NCBI GenBank assembly: GCA_038230695.1
Contig: JBBRMT010000169.1
Location: forward strand, 1 to 10,025
Reading direction: 5' to 3'
DNA from: QHBQ01 sp038230695
GTDB lineage: Bacteria; Chloroflexota; Chloroflexia; QHBQ01
DNA: 10,025 nucleotides
The translations under genes and the position numbers were made by a program. Below the pieces are notes generated by a model, which worked only from the letters and a program-made list of their open reading frames with translations, made no database searches and was not told the origin of the DNA. Shown one piece after another: positions 1-5,382 of this stretch (positions within the stretch are counted from its first letter, which is position 1; every line of letters begins with the position of its first letter).

Positions 1-321
1 CAGCACTACCTGTGGCGTGCTACTAAGAACGCGCTTATCTGCGTATGTAGTGGCGATAGCAGCGCGACCTACTTCCTCTGGCGAAGCATTGCCTAGTGGT
101 TTGCGGGCAGCTGTGTGTGGAGTTGGTCGGGGTACCGGCACTGTTGCTAGCGGTGTTGGTAGACTGATGACCGCCGCTCCAGAGCCGTTGTTCTGCACCG
201 CCGCATTGGATGCGCCCGTTTGGGTGCCTGTGTCACAGGCCGCCAAGGCGAACAGCGCACATAGCAACGCGCTAATTAGCAGCAAGCAGCGGCTATACCT
301 TGAGTTAATCTTTGACTTCAT
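1..321 (-). CDS. Lipoprotein of unknown function, N-terminal part only
   Basis: This reading frame is open from an ATG at 319-321 to the left edge, giving 107 codons with the 3' end outside the window. The N-terminus is a classic lipoprotein signal: basic residues (K2, K4, R8, R11), a hydrophobic core (L13 to L26) and a lipobox L26-A27-A28-C29, so Cys29 would be lipidated and hold the protein on the outer face of the membrane. A low-complexity stretch rich in Thr, Pro, Ala and Asn follows (about residues 31-75), probably a spacer. After it a folded domain seems to begin (EEVGRAAIATTYADKR), which I do not recognise. A strong AGGAGG ribosome site lies at 328-333, six bases before the ATG, which fixes the start. 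It sits 40 bases downstream of the SLH-protein gene on the same strand, so the two are probably one envelope operon. The opposite-strand reading frame here (17-448) is a shadow. Confidence 0.82.
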   Translation of the reverse strand, partial: MKSKINSRYSRCLLLISALLCALFALAACDTGTQTGASNAAVQNNGSGAAVISLPTPLATVPVPRPTPHTAARKPLGNASPEEVGRAAIATTYADKRVLSSTPQVVL

Positions 322-361
322 CTACATCCTCCTTTGTTCGAGTTGTGAGCATATGCCACTA

Positions 362-1798
362 TTAGTCGTGGGTCCATTTTATGTTCCAGTAGTAGTCGGG
401 GGAGCCGCTGCAATTGTCGAAGAGCGCACCCGCAGTGTTGAAGATTAGGGGAAGGTCGTAGCACCATGGGTGAGTGTTGTTGGGGTCGCTTACGCGGGTC
501 ATGAGTGTATCCCTTGTTGTGGTGTTGCCTAGATTCTCTGCGTAAGGGCTAGCCTCCCCAACCGAGGCTACCTCGGGCAAGCTGGTGGTGGCGCCCAAGT
601 CATAAACCTTTAGGGTTTTACACACAGGATCACAGTCGGAAGCAGTCCAGAAGTTGGTTGGGGGGTTAGGGGTATATTGCGAGTAGTAAATGTAGTAATG
701 ACTAGGCTGAAGATATACGCTGAGGTCTACGAATTGACTGTTCCGTATTGAGCTATTCGCATAGCTATGATAGTTGCGGCTGTTTTCAAGGTTGTCGCTA
801 GGTCCCGACTCTATATAGGTGGCAGGGCTGTTCACTGAAACGTCGGTCAACCCAACCGCGCCGCCTGCGTAGTGATATTGGTTCTCGTAGTTTCCGTTGC
901 GGAGAGGTACCGTCTTACTAATCTGTACGTAGATATACGGACCTTGCGAGGACTGCTCGGTAAAAGCCTGACCTAGAGTAAATACATTGTTAGGGTAAGG
1001 GATGTTAGTATCAAGGGCGATGTAATCGTAGTAAGCAGCGTAGCCCCTAGTTGCCAGCCTTCCCGCTACAAATTGGCTGCCAGGATTGGCAAGAACGTAG
1101 TTATCATACAAGGCCTCTATGTAATAAAAGGCCCAGTAATTAGCTTGTATATTAGGGTATGTAATGATGGCAGGCGGGTGGTTGAGCGGGTATCTCTCTG
1201 CAAGAGCTAGAATCTTGGCGATCTCGTCGTACTTGATTGTCGCGTTGGGCTGGAAGCAGTTATGTGTTGGCACAGGGGTACCCGGTCCAGCACATTGTGC
1301 TGGCGGGTAGCCAGTTACAAGGCGAGCGAGACAAATAGCATAGACGTATTGGTAGAGTGTATCACCCACGTGGACATCACTGAACGTACAGTTTGCCGTA
1401 GGTGTTGCATCAGGAGCAGGGAGCGGTATAGGGTATGATGTAAGTTGAGACGAAAGAACGATGAGTTTAGCATATTCTTGGCGTTTAATTGGATTATCCG
1501 GGCGGAAAGAGCCGTCTGGATAGCCGGAAACAACCGGATTAGGAAGGGCGCACAAGCTATAGATGGCTTGAGCATAATACTGCGGCGAACTCTGCGCGAA
1601 TGGGTAGTGCATTACATCATTGAAAAGGCAAGAGGTATTTGGCGTGGCTGTAGCTAGTGGCGAAGATACGGATTGATGAGCAGGATGGCTGGCCGTTTGC
1701 GCCTGGGTGCTACCGGCTACCATCATAGCCAGCAACACAGCTACTAGGAGCAGTACGAGGGAGGTAGTATTGCGAGTGGCTTTCATGGTGGTTCTCAT
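362..1798 (-). CDS. Exported SLH-domain (S-layer homology) protein with unknown C-terminal domain
   Basis: This is a 478-aa exported protein. Residues 1-33 form a Sec signal peptide (basic start, hydrophobic run L14-A28, probable cleavage after T31-Q32-A33). Three SLH-type repeats follow, at about 58-118, 137-198 and 212-262. The first is clearest, with FNDV, SGYPDGSFRP and KRQEYAKLI. The second has FSDV, VTGYP and KYDEIAKIL. The third has ATRGYAAYYDYI, where the usual acidic residue of the TRAE motif is a Tyr. SLH domains normally anchor proteins to cell-wall polysaccharide, so surface location is expected. Residues 270-478 are rich in Tyr, Asn and Ser, contain several Cys (389, 393, 446, 463) and match nothing I recognise. 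The start at 1798 has a GGAAGG site at 1806-1811, seven bases away; the Met at codon 5 lacks one. A promoter lies at 1844-1872. Base composition is well below that of the fak-recG genes. Confidence 0.85.
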   Translation of the reverse strand: MRTTMKATRNTTSLVLLLVAVLLAMMVAGSTQAQTASHPAHQSVSSPLATATPNTSCLFNDVMHYPFAQSSPQYYAQAIYSLCALPNPVVSGYPDGSFRPDNPIKRQEYAKLIVLSSQLTSYPIPLPAPDATPTANCTFSDVHVGDTLYQYVYAICLARLVTGYPPAQCAGPGTPVPTHNCFQPNATIKYDEIAKILALAERYPLNHPPAIITYPNIQANYWAFYYIEALYDNYVLANPGSQFVAGRLATRGYAAYYDYIALDTNIPYPNNVFTLGQAFTEQSSQGPYIYVQISKTVPLRNGNYENQYHYAGGAVGLTDVSVNSPATYIESGPSDNLENSRNYHSYANSSIRNSQFVDLSVYLQPSHYYIYYSQYTPNPPTNFWTASDCDPVCKTLKVYDLGATTSLPEVASVGEASPYAENLGNTTTRDTLMTRVSDPNNTHPWCYDLPLIFNTAGALFDNCSGSPDYYWNIKWTHD

Positions 1799-1843
1799 TT
1801 CGAGACCTTCCAGTGAATGGTAAGCGTTTCAAAGCTCCTACCC

Positions 1844-1872
1844 ATTATAAACCAGGTTCTAGAAAAATGCAA
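1844..1872 (-). promoter_or_regulatory. Promoter for the SLH/lipoprotein operon
   Basis: Read on the minus strand, a perfect -10 box TATAAT (1844-1849) is separated by 17 bases from a weaker -35 box TTGCAT (1867-1872; first three bases match consensus). Transcription would start near 1837, leaving a leader of about 40 bases that contains the GGAAGG ribosome site of the SLH gene. The exact -10 hexamer and ideal spacing make this a good housekeeping sigma-factor promoter; the -35 match is modest. Confidence 0.65.
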
Positions 1873-2073
1873 TAACTGTGGTACTAATTTGCTAAGAATC
1901 GGCTAAACTGGCTTGGCCCCATAATCATTGATCGTCAATGCCATACATGAATTACGTTATGGTTTCCTAAAAGGTTGCACAAATCTGCTAATCCTTTTTA
2001 TGAATCTGAAATGGCCTCTGTAAATAAAGACGTTCGAGAACCCCAAAATGTCACGCCGATCAGCAAAACAGGC

Positions 2074-2101
2074 AAAAAGAAAAAGGCGGCTATGCGCCAC
2101 C
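2074..2101 (-). terminator. rpmB: Intrinsic terminator of rpmB
   Basis: On the minus strand the RNA reads GGUGGC, loop GCAUA, GCCGCC, then an 11-base U-rich tail (five U, C, five U). The six-base-pair stem (one G-U pair) lies at 2085-2101 and the U tract at 2074-2084. It is 78 bases past the rpmB stop codon and before the SLH promoter, so it separates the ribosomal-protein transcript from the SLH operon. Confidence 0.8.
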
Positions 2102-2112
2102 CCCATCTTTGG

Positions 2113-2159
2113 GATTGCAGATTATAGATTGTAGAAGCGAGCCATCCTAATCTGCAATC
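2113..2159. repeat. 12-bp inverted repeat with 23-base loop
   Basis: GATTGCAGATTA (2113-2124) is exactly mirrored by TAATCTGCAATC (2148-2159). Imperfect copies of the ATTGTAGA / ATCTGAAATC kind continue on both sides (about 2125-2133 and 2157-2167), giving a roughly 7-9 base periodic pattern. It lies between the rpmB stop codon and its terminator, so it would be transcribed in the rpmB 3' UTR. It could be an mRNA-stabilising hairpin or a dispersed intergenic repeat. The sequence alone does not decide. Confidence 0.6.
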
Positions 2160-2178
2160 TGAAATCTTAGATATGCAA

Positions 2179-2388
2179 TTACTTCACTGCCGCCTGCTTC
2201 TTGGTCGGAGCCTTCTGCAAGGTGCGTAGGCAGCGAGTGCAGACGTTGACCTGCCGTACCTGGCCGTTGATGGTCAGGTGAGCGTGTTGAATGTTGGGCC
2301 GCCACTGCCGATTGGTCACGCGGTGCGAGAAGCTAACGTTGTGGCCCCACTTGGGCGACTTGCCACAGATGTCACATTGTCCAGACAA
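2179..2388 (-). CDS. rpmB: Large ribosomal subunit protein bL28 (zinc-binding cysteine form)
   Basis: A 69-aa protein, typical in length for bL28. Family landmarks are the N-terminal CDICGKSP with GHNVSFSHR, the RQWRPNIQ segment, and the VCTRCLRTLQ stretch near the C-terminus. Two CxxC pairs (Cys5/Cys8 and Cys50/Cys53) make it the cysteine-containing form expected to bind a zinc ion. The frame has no ATG. TTG codons at 2395-2397 and 2386-2388 are both possible starts. I chose the inner one because the AAAGGGGG ribosome site at 2398-2405 abuts the outer TTG with no gap but is nine bases from the inner one, and because the resulting M-S-x-x-C start matches known bL28 proteins. The outer start would add three residues (end at 2397). 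The gene is transcribed away from the asp23-fakA operon, as in Bacillus. A promoter at about 2427-2455 and a terminator at 2074-2101 frame it as a single-gene unit. Confidence 0.93.
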   Translation of the reverse strand: MSGQCDICGKSPKWGHNVSFSHRVTNRQWRPNIQHAHLTINGQVRQVNVCTRCLRTLQKAPTKKQAAVK

Positions 2389-2397
2389 TTTATCCAA

Positions 2398-2405
2398 CCC
2401 CCTTT
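2398..2405 (-). promoter_or_regulatory. rpmB: Ribosome binding site that decides the rpmB start
   Basis: AAAGGGGG on the minus strand pairs well with the 16S rRNA tail, allowing one G-U pair. Its zero spacing to the TTG at 2397 and nine-base spacing to the TTG at 2388 favour the shorter bL28. Confidence 0.55.
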
Positions 2406-2431
2406 ACGAAATCGCGTTTTTCGGTTATTAT
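2403..2431 (+). promoter_or_regulatory. Candidate promoter of the asp23-fakA operon
   Basis: On the plus strand TTTACG (2403-2408, four of six consensus bases) is followed after exactly 17 bases by TATTAT (2426-2431, five of six). This -10 box overlaps that of the divergent rpmB promoter, because TTATTATAA reads as a -10 element in both directions. Transcription would begin near 2438 and give a leader of about 110 bases before the Asp23-family gene. Confidence 0.45.
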
Positions 2432-2455
2432 AACGTTGCAGAAACCCCGCGTCCT
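2427..2455 (-). promoter_or_regulatory. rpmB: Promoter of rpmB
   Basis: On the minus strand a perfect TATAAT -10 box lies at 2427-2432. At 17-base spacing the -35 position (2450-2455) reads AGGACG, a poor match with only the central GAC in common with consensus. The transcript would start near 2420, giving a leader of roughly 30 bases. The -10 box is convincing and the -35 box is not. Confidence 0.5.
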
Positions 2456-2477
2456 GATTGACGTATAGAAGCGCAAC

Positions 2478-2504
2478 GTGTTCCCCGCCTTAGCGCCGGA
2501 ACAC
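2478..2504 (+). promoter_or_regulatory. Stem-loop in the leader of the asp23-like gene
   Basis: GTGTTCC (2478-2484) and GGAACAC (2498-2504) form a perfect seven-base-pair stem. Inside it CGC (2486-2488) and GCG (2493-2495) add three pairs around a four-base CTTA loop, with a small internal bulge. No U tract follows, so it is not a simple terminator. It lies in the presumed 5' UTR, 45 bases before the ATG, and could affect mRNA stability or translation. Confidence 0.45.
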
Positions 2505-2538
2505 AATCATACCACATCCTCAGCGATTCTGCAAGCGA

Positions 2539-2545
2539 TAAGGAG
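2539..2545 (+). promoter_or_regulatory. Ribosome binding site that decides the asp23-like start
   Basis: TAAGGAG lies four bases before the ATG at 2550. The spacing is short but the match is near perfect. The upstream GTG at 2478 has no comparable site and is part of the leader stem-loop. Confidence 0.6.
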
Positions 2546-2549
2546 CCAT

Positions 2550-2954
2550 ATGGACGTTGCCCAGGTAGAACCCAACCCGGTGGTCGAAGATAACAGCGCC
2601 AGCCCGCCCAAACTCGGCAAGGTGGAGGTTTCGCCCAACGCCGTTGCCACGGTAGTCAGCCACGCGGTGCTGAAGTGCTACGGCGTGGTCGGCATGGCCG
2701 CCCGCCACCCGCTCGGCGAGTTGCTACGCATCGAGGAACGCAACCGAGGGGTGGACGTAAACTTTGACAACAGCAAGCGCCACGTTACCATTGACCTGTA
2801 TGTGATCATCGAGTACGGCACCCGCATCTCCGCCGTTGCCAACAACATCATGAGTACGGTCAAGTTCGCAGTCGAGAGCAGCCTCGGCCTGCCCGTCGCT
2901 CAGGTGAACGTCAATGTGCAGGGTATCCGCGTCAGCAAGCCCAACGAGCTATAA
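2550..2954 (+). CDS. yloU: Asp23/YloU-family protein
   Basis: This encodes 134 aa from the ATG at 2550, close to the usual 120-130 aa of the family. The core begins at LGKVEVSPNAVATVVSHAV (22-40) and continues with LKCYGVVGMAAR (41-52), the characteristic cysteine/tyrosine-glycine-valine motif of Asp23/YloU proteins. It ends in alternating strands and helix typical of the fold (HVTIDLYVIIEYG, VNVNVQGIRV). An acidic, proline-containing tail of about 20 residues precedes the domain. The family's biochemical role is poorly defined: some members affect envelope stress, and in Firmicutes YloU is encoded directly before the fatty-acid kinase YloV/FakA, as here (103 bases apart). The frame extends upstream to a GTG at 2478, but that reading lacks a ribosome site and crosses a leader hairpin, so I use the shorter form. 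A role linked to membrane or fatty-acid metabolism is inferred from position only. Confidence 0.88.
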   Translation: MDVAQVEPNPVVEDNSASPPKLGKVEVSPNAVATVVSHAVLKCYGVVGMAARHPLGELLRIEERNRGVDVNFDNSKRHVTIDLYVIIEYGTRISAVANNIMSTVKFAVESSLGLPVAQVNVNVQGIRVSKPNEL

Positions 2955-3001
2955 AATAACCCCCACCGGGGAGGCTAGGAGAGGGTGCGCTGGTTAATGC
3001 G

Positions 3002-3034
3002 GCACTCAGCACTCAGCACTCAAACCTCAGCACT
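3002..3034 (+). repeat. Tandem heptamer repeat GCACTCA
   Basis: Three exact copies of GCACTCA (3002-3022) are followed by a degenerate copy AACCTCA (3023-3029) and a partial fifth GCACT (3030-3034). The array sits in the 103-base gap between the asp23-like gene and fakA, just upstream of the fakA ribosome site. Just before it, at about 2961-2987, is a G-rich segment with a short CCCC-ACC-GGGG palindrome. Such heptamer arrays can gain or lose copies by slippage, which would change the leader length but no coding frame. Confidence 0.75.
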
Positions 3035-3057
3035 ATATTGACCAGGAGAAGACGATC

Positions 3058-4854
3058 TTGACCACCGCCAACGTACTACCACAATCGGCAAGCCCTGCGC
3101 CGCGCCTGCCGCTCGGCAAAGGCGCGACATGGGATGGACAGAACCTGAAAGCCGGGTTCCTTGCCGCCGCCGCCTGGCTGGAGCAGCACGCCGCTGCCCT
3201 CAATGCCCTGAACGTCTACCCCGTGCCTGATGGCGATACCGGCACCAATATGTACCTCACCTTGCAAGCGGCGGTCAAGCCGGTGGCCGACTCGCCCACC
3301 CACTCCGCCGCCGAAGTATTGCAGGCAATTGCGCGGGGTGCGCTAATGGGGTCGCGGGGCAATTCAGGGGTGATACTCAGCCAGGTATTGCGCGGGCTAA
3401 ATGAAGGGTTGGCGGGCAAGCAGCAGGTAAGCGCGACAGAGTTCGCTGCAGCAATGGAGCAGGCCAACGCCCGCGCTTATCGTGCCGTGCAGAAGCCGGT
3501 CGAAGGCACCATCCTGACCGCGATGCGCGAGATGGCCGAGGCAGCCCAGATCGCCTGCAAACAAGAGAACAGCTTCGGCCACCTGTTTGCCGAGGTGTGC
3601 AGCGCCGGACGCGCCAGCGTGGATCGCACCCCCGAATTGCTCGACAAGCTGCGCCAGGCAGGGGTTGTTGATGCCGGGGCCGAGGGGCTGCTGACCATCT
3701 TCGACGGCATCCGCCGCTATGCGGTAGGTGACGACATCGCCGCCCGCCCCGTAGACATCCCCGACACCATGCACCCTGTCTCCGCTGCTGCCGACGCACC
3801 CAACGTCAATATCGAGCTAGGACAATACGGATACTGCACAAACTTCATGGTCTTCGGCCCAGACATCAACTTCGACGAGGCCCGCGATAAGCTGAACACG
3901 ATGGGCGACTCGGCAGTGGTGGTGGGCGACGACACCATGCTGAAGGTACATATTCACACAGAACACCCTGGTCTGGTGTTGGAGTTTGCCACCTCGCTGG
4001 GCAGTATGCGTCAGATCAAAGTTGATAATATGCAGGATCAGCACGAACACTTTGTGGATAGCCACGCCAGCGGCGCGGACCTGACCGCCTTTGCTCCGCC
4101 CGGCAGCAGTGGCGCGGCCAGCCCAGCCAAAACCTTCGCTACTCCCAATGCCGAACAGCAGGCCAGCGAGTGGGCGGCAAGTTCCGCCGCCAGCGGCATT
4201 GGCCCCGGCGTTATTGCGGTCGTGTCCGGGCCGGGGCTGGAGCGAGTCTTCCGCAGCATGGGCGCGGGCCGCATCGTCACTGGCGGTCAGACTATGAACC
4301 CCAGCACCGCCGACTTGCTCGACGCAGTGGAGAAGCTGCCCAATGCTGAGGTGATTATCCTGCCCAACAACGGCAACATCATCATGGCCGCCAACCAGGT
4401 GCAGCAGCTAACCAGCAAGAAGGTAAGCGTAGTCCCTACTCACACCATCCCCCAGGGAGTGGCCGCCCTGCTAGCCGTCAATTACGACACCGACCTGGAT
4501 AGCAACACCGCCGCGATGAAGCGGGCCGCCGAAGATGTCGCCACTGGCGAGATCACTACAGCGGTGCGTGATACCAGCATGAACGGCATGGAGGTACACG
4601 AGGGCGATACCATTGGCCTGCTCGACGATGTGCTGGTTGTCGCTGGCACTGACCGTGAGCAAATTATCCGCGACCTGATCAGCAAGATGGGCCTGGAAGC
4701 GCGTGAAGTGCTAACCCTCTACTACGGCAAGGATATAGACACGGAGCGGGTGCGCCGCCTCTGTGACGGCATCACTGCGGAATATCCCGAACTGATCGTC
4801 GAAGTAGTGGATGGCGGTCAACCTTTCTACGATTACATCATCTCCGCTGAATAG
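3058..4854 (+). CDS. fakA: Fatty acid kinase subunit FakA (DAK phosphatase / YloV family)
   Basis: A full-length 598-aa FakA, the ATP-dependent kinase that phosphorylates a fatty acid held by a FakB partner, making acyl-phosphate for phospholipid synthesis. The N-terminal DhaL-like kinase domain (about 25-225) has LNVYPVPDGDTGTNM (51-65), with the aspartates that bind magnesium and ATP, then GSRGNSGVILSQVLRG (98-113) and DAGAEGLLTIFDGI (205-218). The middle domain (about 250-335) has YGYCTNF with Cys260 and VHIHT with His298 and His300, likely the metal-binding residues of this family. A variable Ala/Pro/Ser linker (about 340-378) leads to the C-terminal domain, with VVSGPGLERVFRSMGA (388-403), GGQTMNPST (409-417) and ILPNNGNIIMAANQ (434-447). 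The protein ends on the expected DGGQPFYDYIIS. The start is TTG, supported by AGGAG at 3044-3048, nine bases upstream. Two FakB-type genes lie downstream, matching its need for carrier partners. Confidence 0.95.
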   Translation: MTTANVLPQSASPAPRLPLGKGATWDGQNLKAGFLAAAAWLEQHAAALNALNVYPVPDGDTGTNMYLTLQAAVKPVADSPTHSAAEVLQAIARGALMGSRGNSGVILSQVLRGLNEGLAGKQQVSATEFAAAMEQANARAYRAVQKPVEGTILTAMREMAEAAQIACKQENSFGHLFAEVCSAGRASVDRTPELLDKLRQAGVVDAGAEGLLTIFDGIRRYAVGDDIAARPVDIPDTMHPVSAAADAPNVNIELGQYGYCTNFMVFGPDINFDEARDKLNTMGDSAVVVGDDTMLKVHIHTEHPGLVLEFATSLGSMRQIKVDNMQDQHEHFVDSHASGADLTAFAPPGSSGAASPAKTFATPNAEQQASEWAASSAASGIGPGVIAVVSGPGLERVFRSMGAGRIVTGGQTMNPSTADLLDAVEKLPNAEVIILPNNGNIIMAANQVQQLTSKKVSVVPTHTIPQGVAALLAVNYDTDLDSNTAAMKRAAEDVATGEITTAVRDTSMNGMEVHEGDTIGLLDDVLVVAGTDREQIIRDLISKMGLEAREVLTLYYGKDIDTERVRRLCDGITAEYPELIVEVVDGGQPFYDYIISAE

Positions 4855-4876
4855 TGAGGTCAGTGAGGGATAAACC

Positions 4877-4905
4877 TTGTCAGCCTTGCCATGCTGCGCT
4901 ATAAT
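4877..4905 (+). promoter_or_regulatory. Strong promoter before the toxin-antitoxin-like unit
   Basis: TTGTCA (4877-4882, five of six) and a perfect TATAAT (4900-4905) are separated by exactly 17 bases, the closest match to the consensus housekeeping promoter in the window. It lies just after fakA. Its transcript would start near 4912 and read the small antitoxin gene, the toxin fragment, both FakB genes and recG, since no terminator is seen between them. Confidence 0.75.
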
Positions 4906-4930
4906 ACTGATAGCTAGCATTTAATCAATA
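4905..4930 (+). promoter_or_regulatory. Candidate operator (inverted repeat over the transcription start)
   Basis: TACTGAT (4905-4911) is mirrored with one mismatch by ATCAATA (4924-4930), and the 12 bases between contain overlapping TAGCTA and GCTAGC palindromes. The site spans the presumed start point between the -10 box and the ribosome site, where an autoregulating antitoxin would bind. The arms are short, so this is only a candidate. Confidence 0.3.
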
Positions 4931-4942
4931 GGGAGACCGACC

Positions 4943-5239
4943 ATGACCAGCATAACCATCGAACTGGATGATGAACTTCGCACCCTGGTAGATAAGGCGC
5001 GCGGCAGCCTCGACCCCAATCAGTATTCCCAAACTGCGCTTGAAGAACAGGCCCGAAATGGCGTGGTAATCCAGTATATCTCCGTTGCCCAACTGACTCC
5101 TGGCCTGACCCTGGCTGACCATTTGCGGTTGGTAGCTGAAGCGAGGCAGCCGCGGCGGACGCTAAGTATAGAAGAAGTGAAGGCAGCAATCAACGCCAAA
5201 TACGCGCACCTACTGGATAAAAATGGGGATGCTGCATGA
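4943..5239 (+). CDS. Ribbon-helix-helix-like antitoxin
   Basis: A 98-aa protein. Its N-terminal third fits a ribbon-helix-helix DNA-binding fold: a short strand SITIELDD (3-10), helix DELRTLVDKAR (10-20), a turn, then helix NQYSQTALEEQARNG (26-40). The second half (about 52-98) is charged and helical, with TLSIEEVKAAINAKYAHLL near the end, where antitoxins of this type grip and neutralise their toxin. GGGAG at 4931-4935, seven bases before the ATG, is its ribosome site. Its stop overlaps the start of the next small gene (ATGA), the usual antitoxin-toxin arrangement, and a strong promoter with a possible operator lies just upstream. I infer the role from size, fold pattern and gene order and do not recognise the exact family. 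It could instead be a stand-alone small regulator. Confidence 0.55.
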   Translation: MTSITIELDDELRTLVDKARGSLDPNQYSQTALEEQARNGVVIQYISVAQLTPGLTLADHLRLVAEARQPRRTLSIEEVKAAINAKYAHLLDKNGDAA

Positions 5240-5382
5240 AAGTGCGTATCCTTGACAGCGTACCAACTGCTATTGATGAAGCAATTGAATACTCGCTGCA
5301 AAACTATGGAGTGATTGCTACTCGTAAGCTGCATGGTCGCATTTTTAACCCGTCGGATGAGAGAATTCATGAGCAGCATTAA
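5236..5382 (+). CDS. ParE/RelE-like toxin fragment (48 aa)
   Basis: A short reading frame begins at the ATG that overlaps the antitoxin stop by four bases and ends at TAA 5380-5382. Residues 9-36 (VPTAIDEAIEYSLQNYG, then VIATRKL) resemble the first two helices of ParE/RelE toxins: a Pro, then A-x-x-D-E-x-x-x-Y-S, an aromatic-glycine turn and an alanine-arginine helix. Those toxins are normally about 90-100 aa and need a C-terminal beta-sheet with basic residues, which is absent. The last dozen residues read into the start of the following DegV gene, overlapping it by 14 bases. It is therefore probably a truncated, inactive toxin left by a deletion. A genuine mini-protein that couples translation of the downstream gene is the alternative. 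The resemblance is by eye only. Confidence 0.5.
   Translation: MKVRILDSVPTAIDEAIEYSLQNYGVIATRKLHGRIFNPSDERIHEQH

Larger units (their letters stand above)
1799..2178. other. Spacer between rpmB and the SLH gene
   Basis: This 380-base gap between two minus-strand genes holds the SLH-gene promoter (1844-1872), the rpmB terminator (2074-2101) and a 12-bp inverted repeat (2113-2159). Between about 1873 and 2073 the sequence is AT-rich and I see no supported gene. A 38-codon plus-strand frame at 2011-2127 has no ribosome site and runs across the terminator, so it is not called. Confidence 0.6.

Noticed and set aside
17..448. 143-codon plus-strand frame at the left edge
   Set aside because: It runs antisense to the lipoprotein start and the end of the SLH gene, both of which have ribosome sites and recognisable signal peptides. 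Its product has no recognisable motif.
2011..2127. 38-codon plus-strand frame in the rpmB/SLH spacer
   Set aside because: It has no ribosome site, reads through the rpmB terminator and ends inside the inverted repeat. The lysine run comes from the terminator tract.
2478..2549. Upstream GTG extension of the Asp23-like protein (24 residues)
   Set aside because: It lacks a ribosome site, starts inside a leader hairpin and adds residues outside the family domain. The ATG at 2550 has TAAGGAG.
2955..2990. CCCC-ACC-GGGG palindrome after the asp23-like gene as a terminator
   Set aside because: The stem is only four pairs with a three-base loop and no T tract follows, so termination before fakA is not supported.
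3377..3799. Long minus-strand frames inside fakA
   Set aside because: These are antisense shadows of a strongly conserved gene. Their Arg/Cys-rich products are typical of GC-rich antisense translation.
5315..5368. Upstream TTG extension of the first DegV protein (18 residues)
   Set aside because: It overlaps the toxin-like fragment in another frame and adds non-family residues before the standard DegV start.
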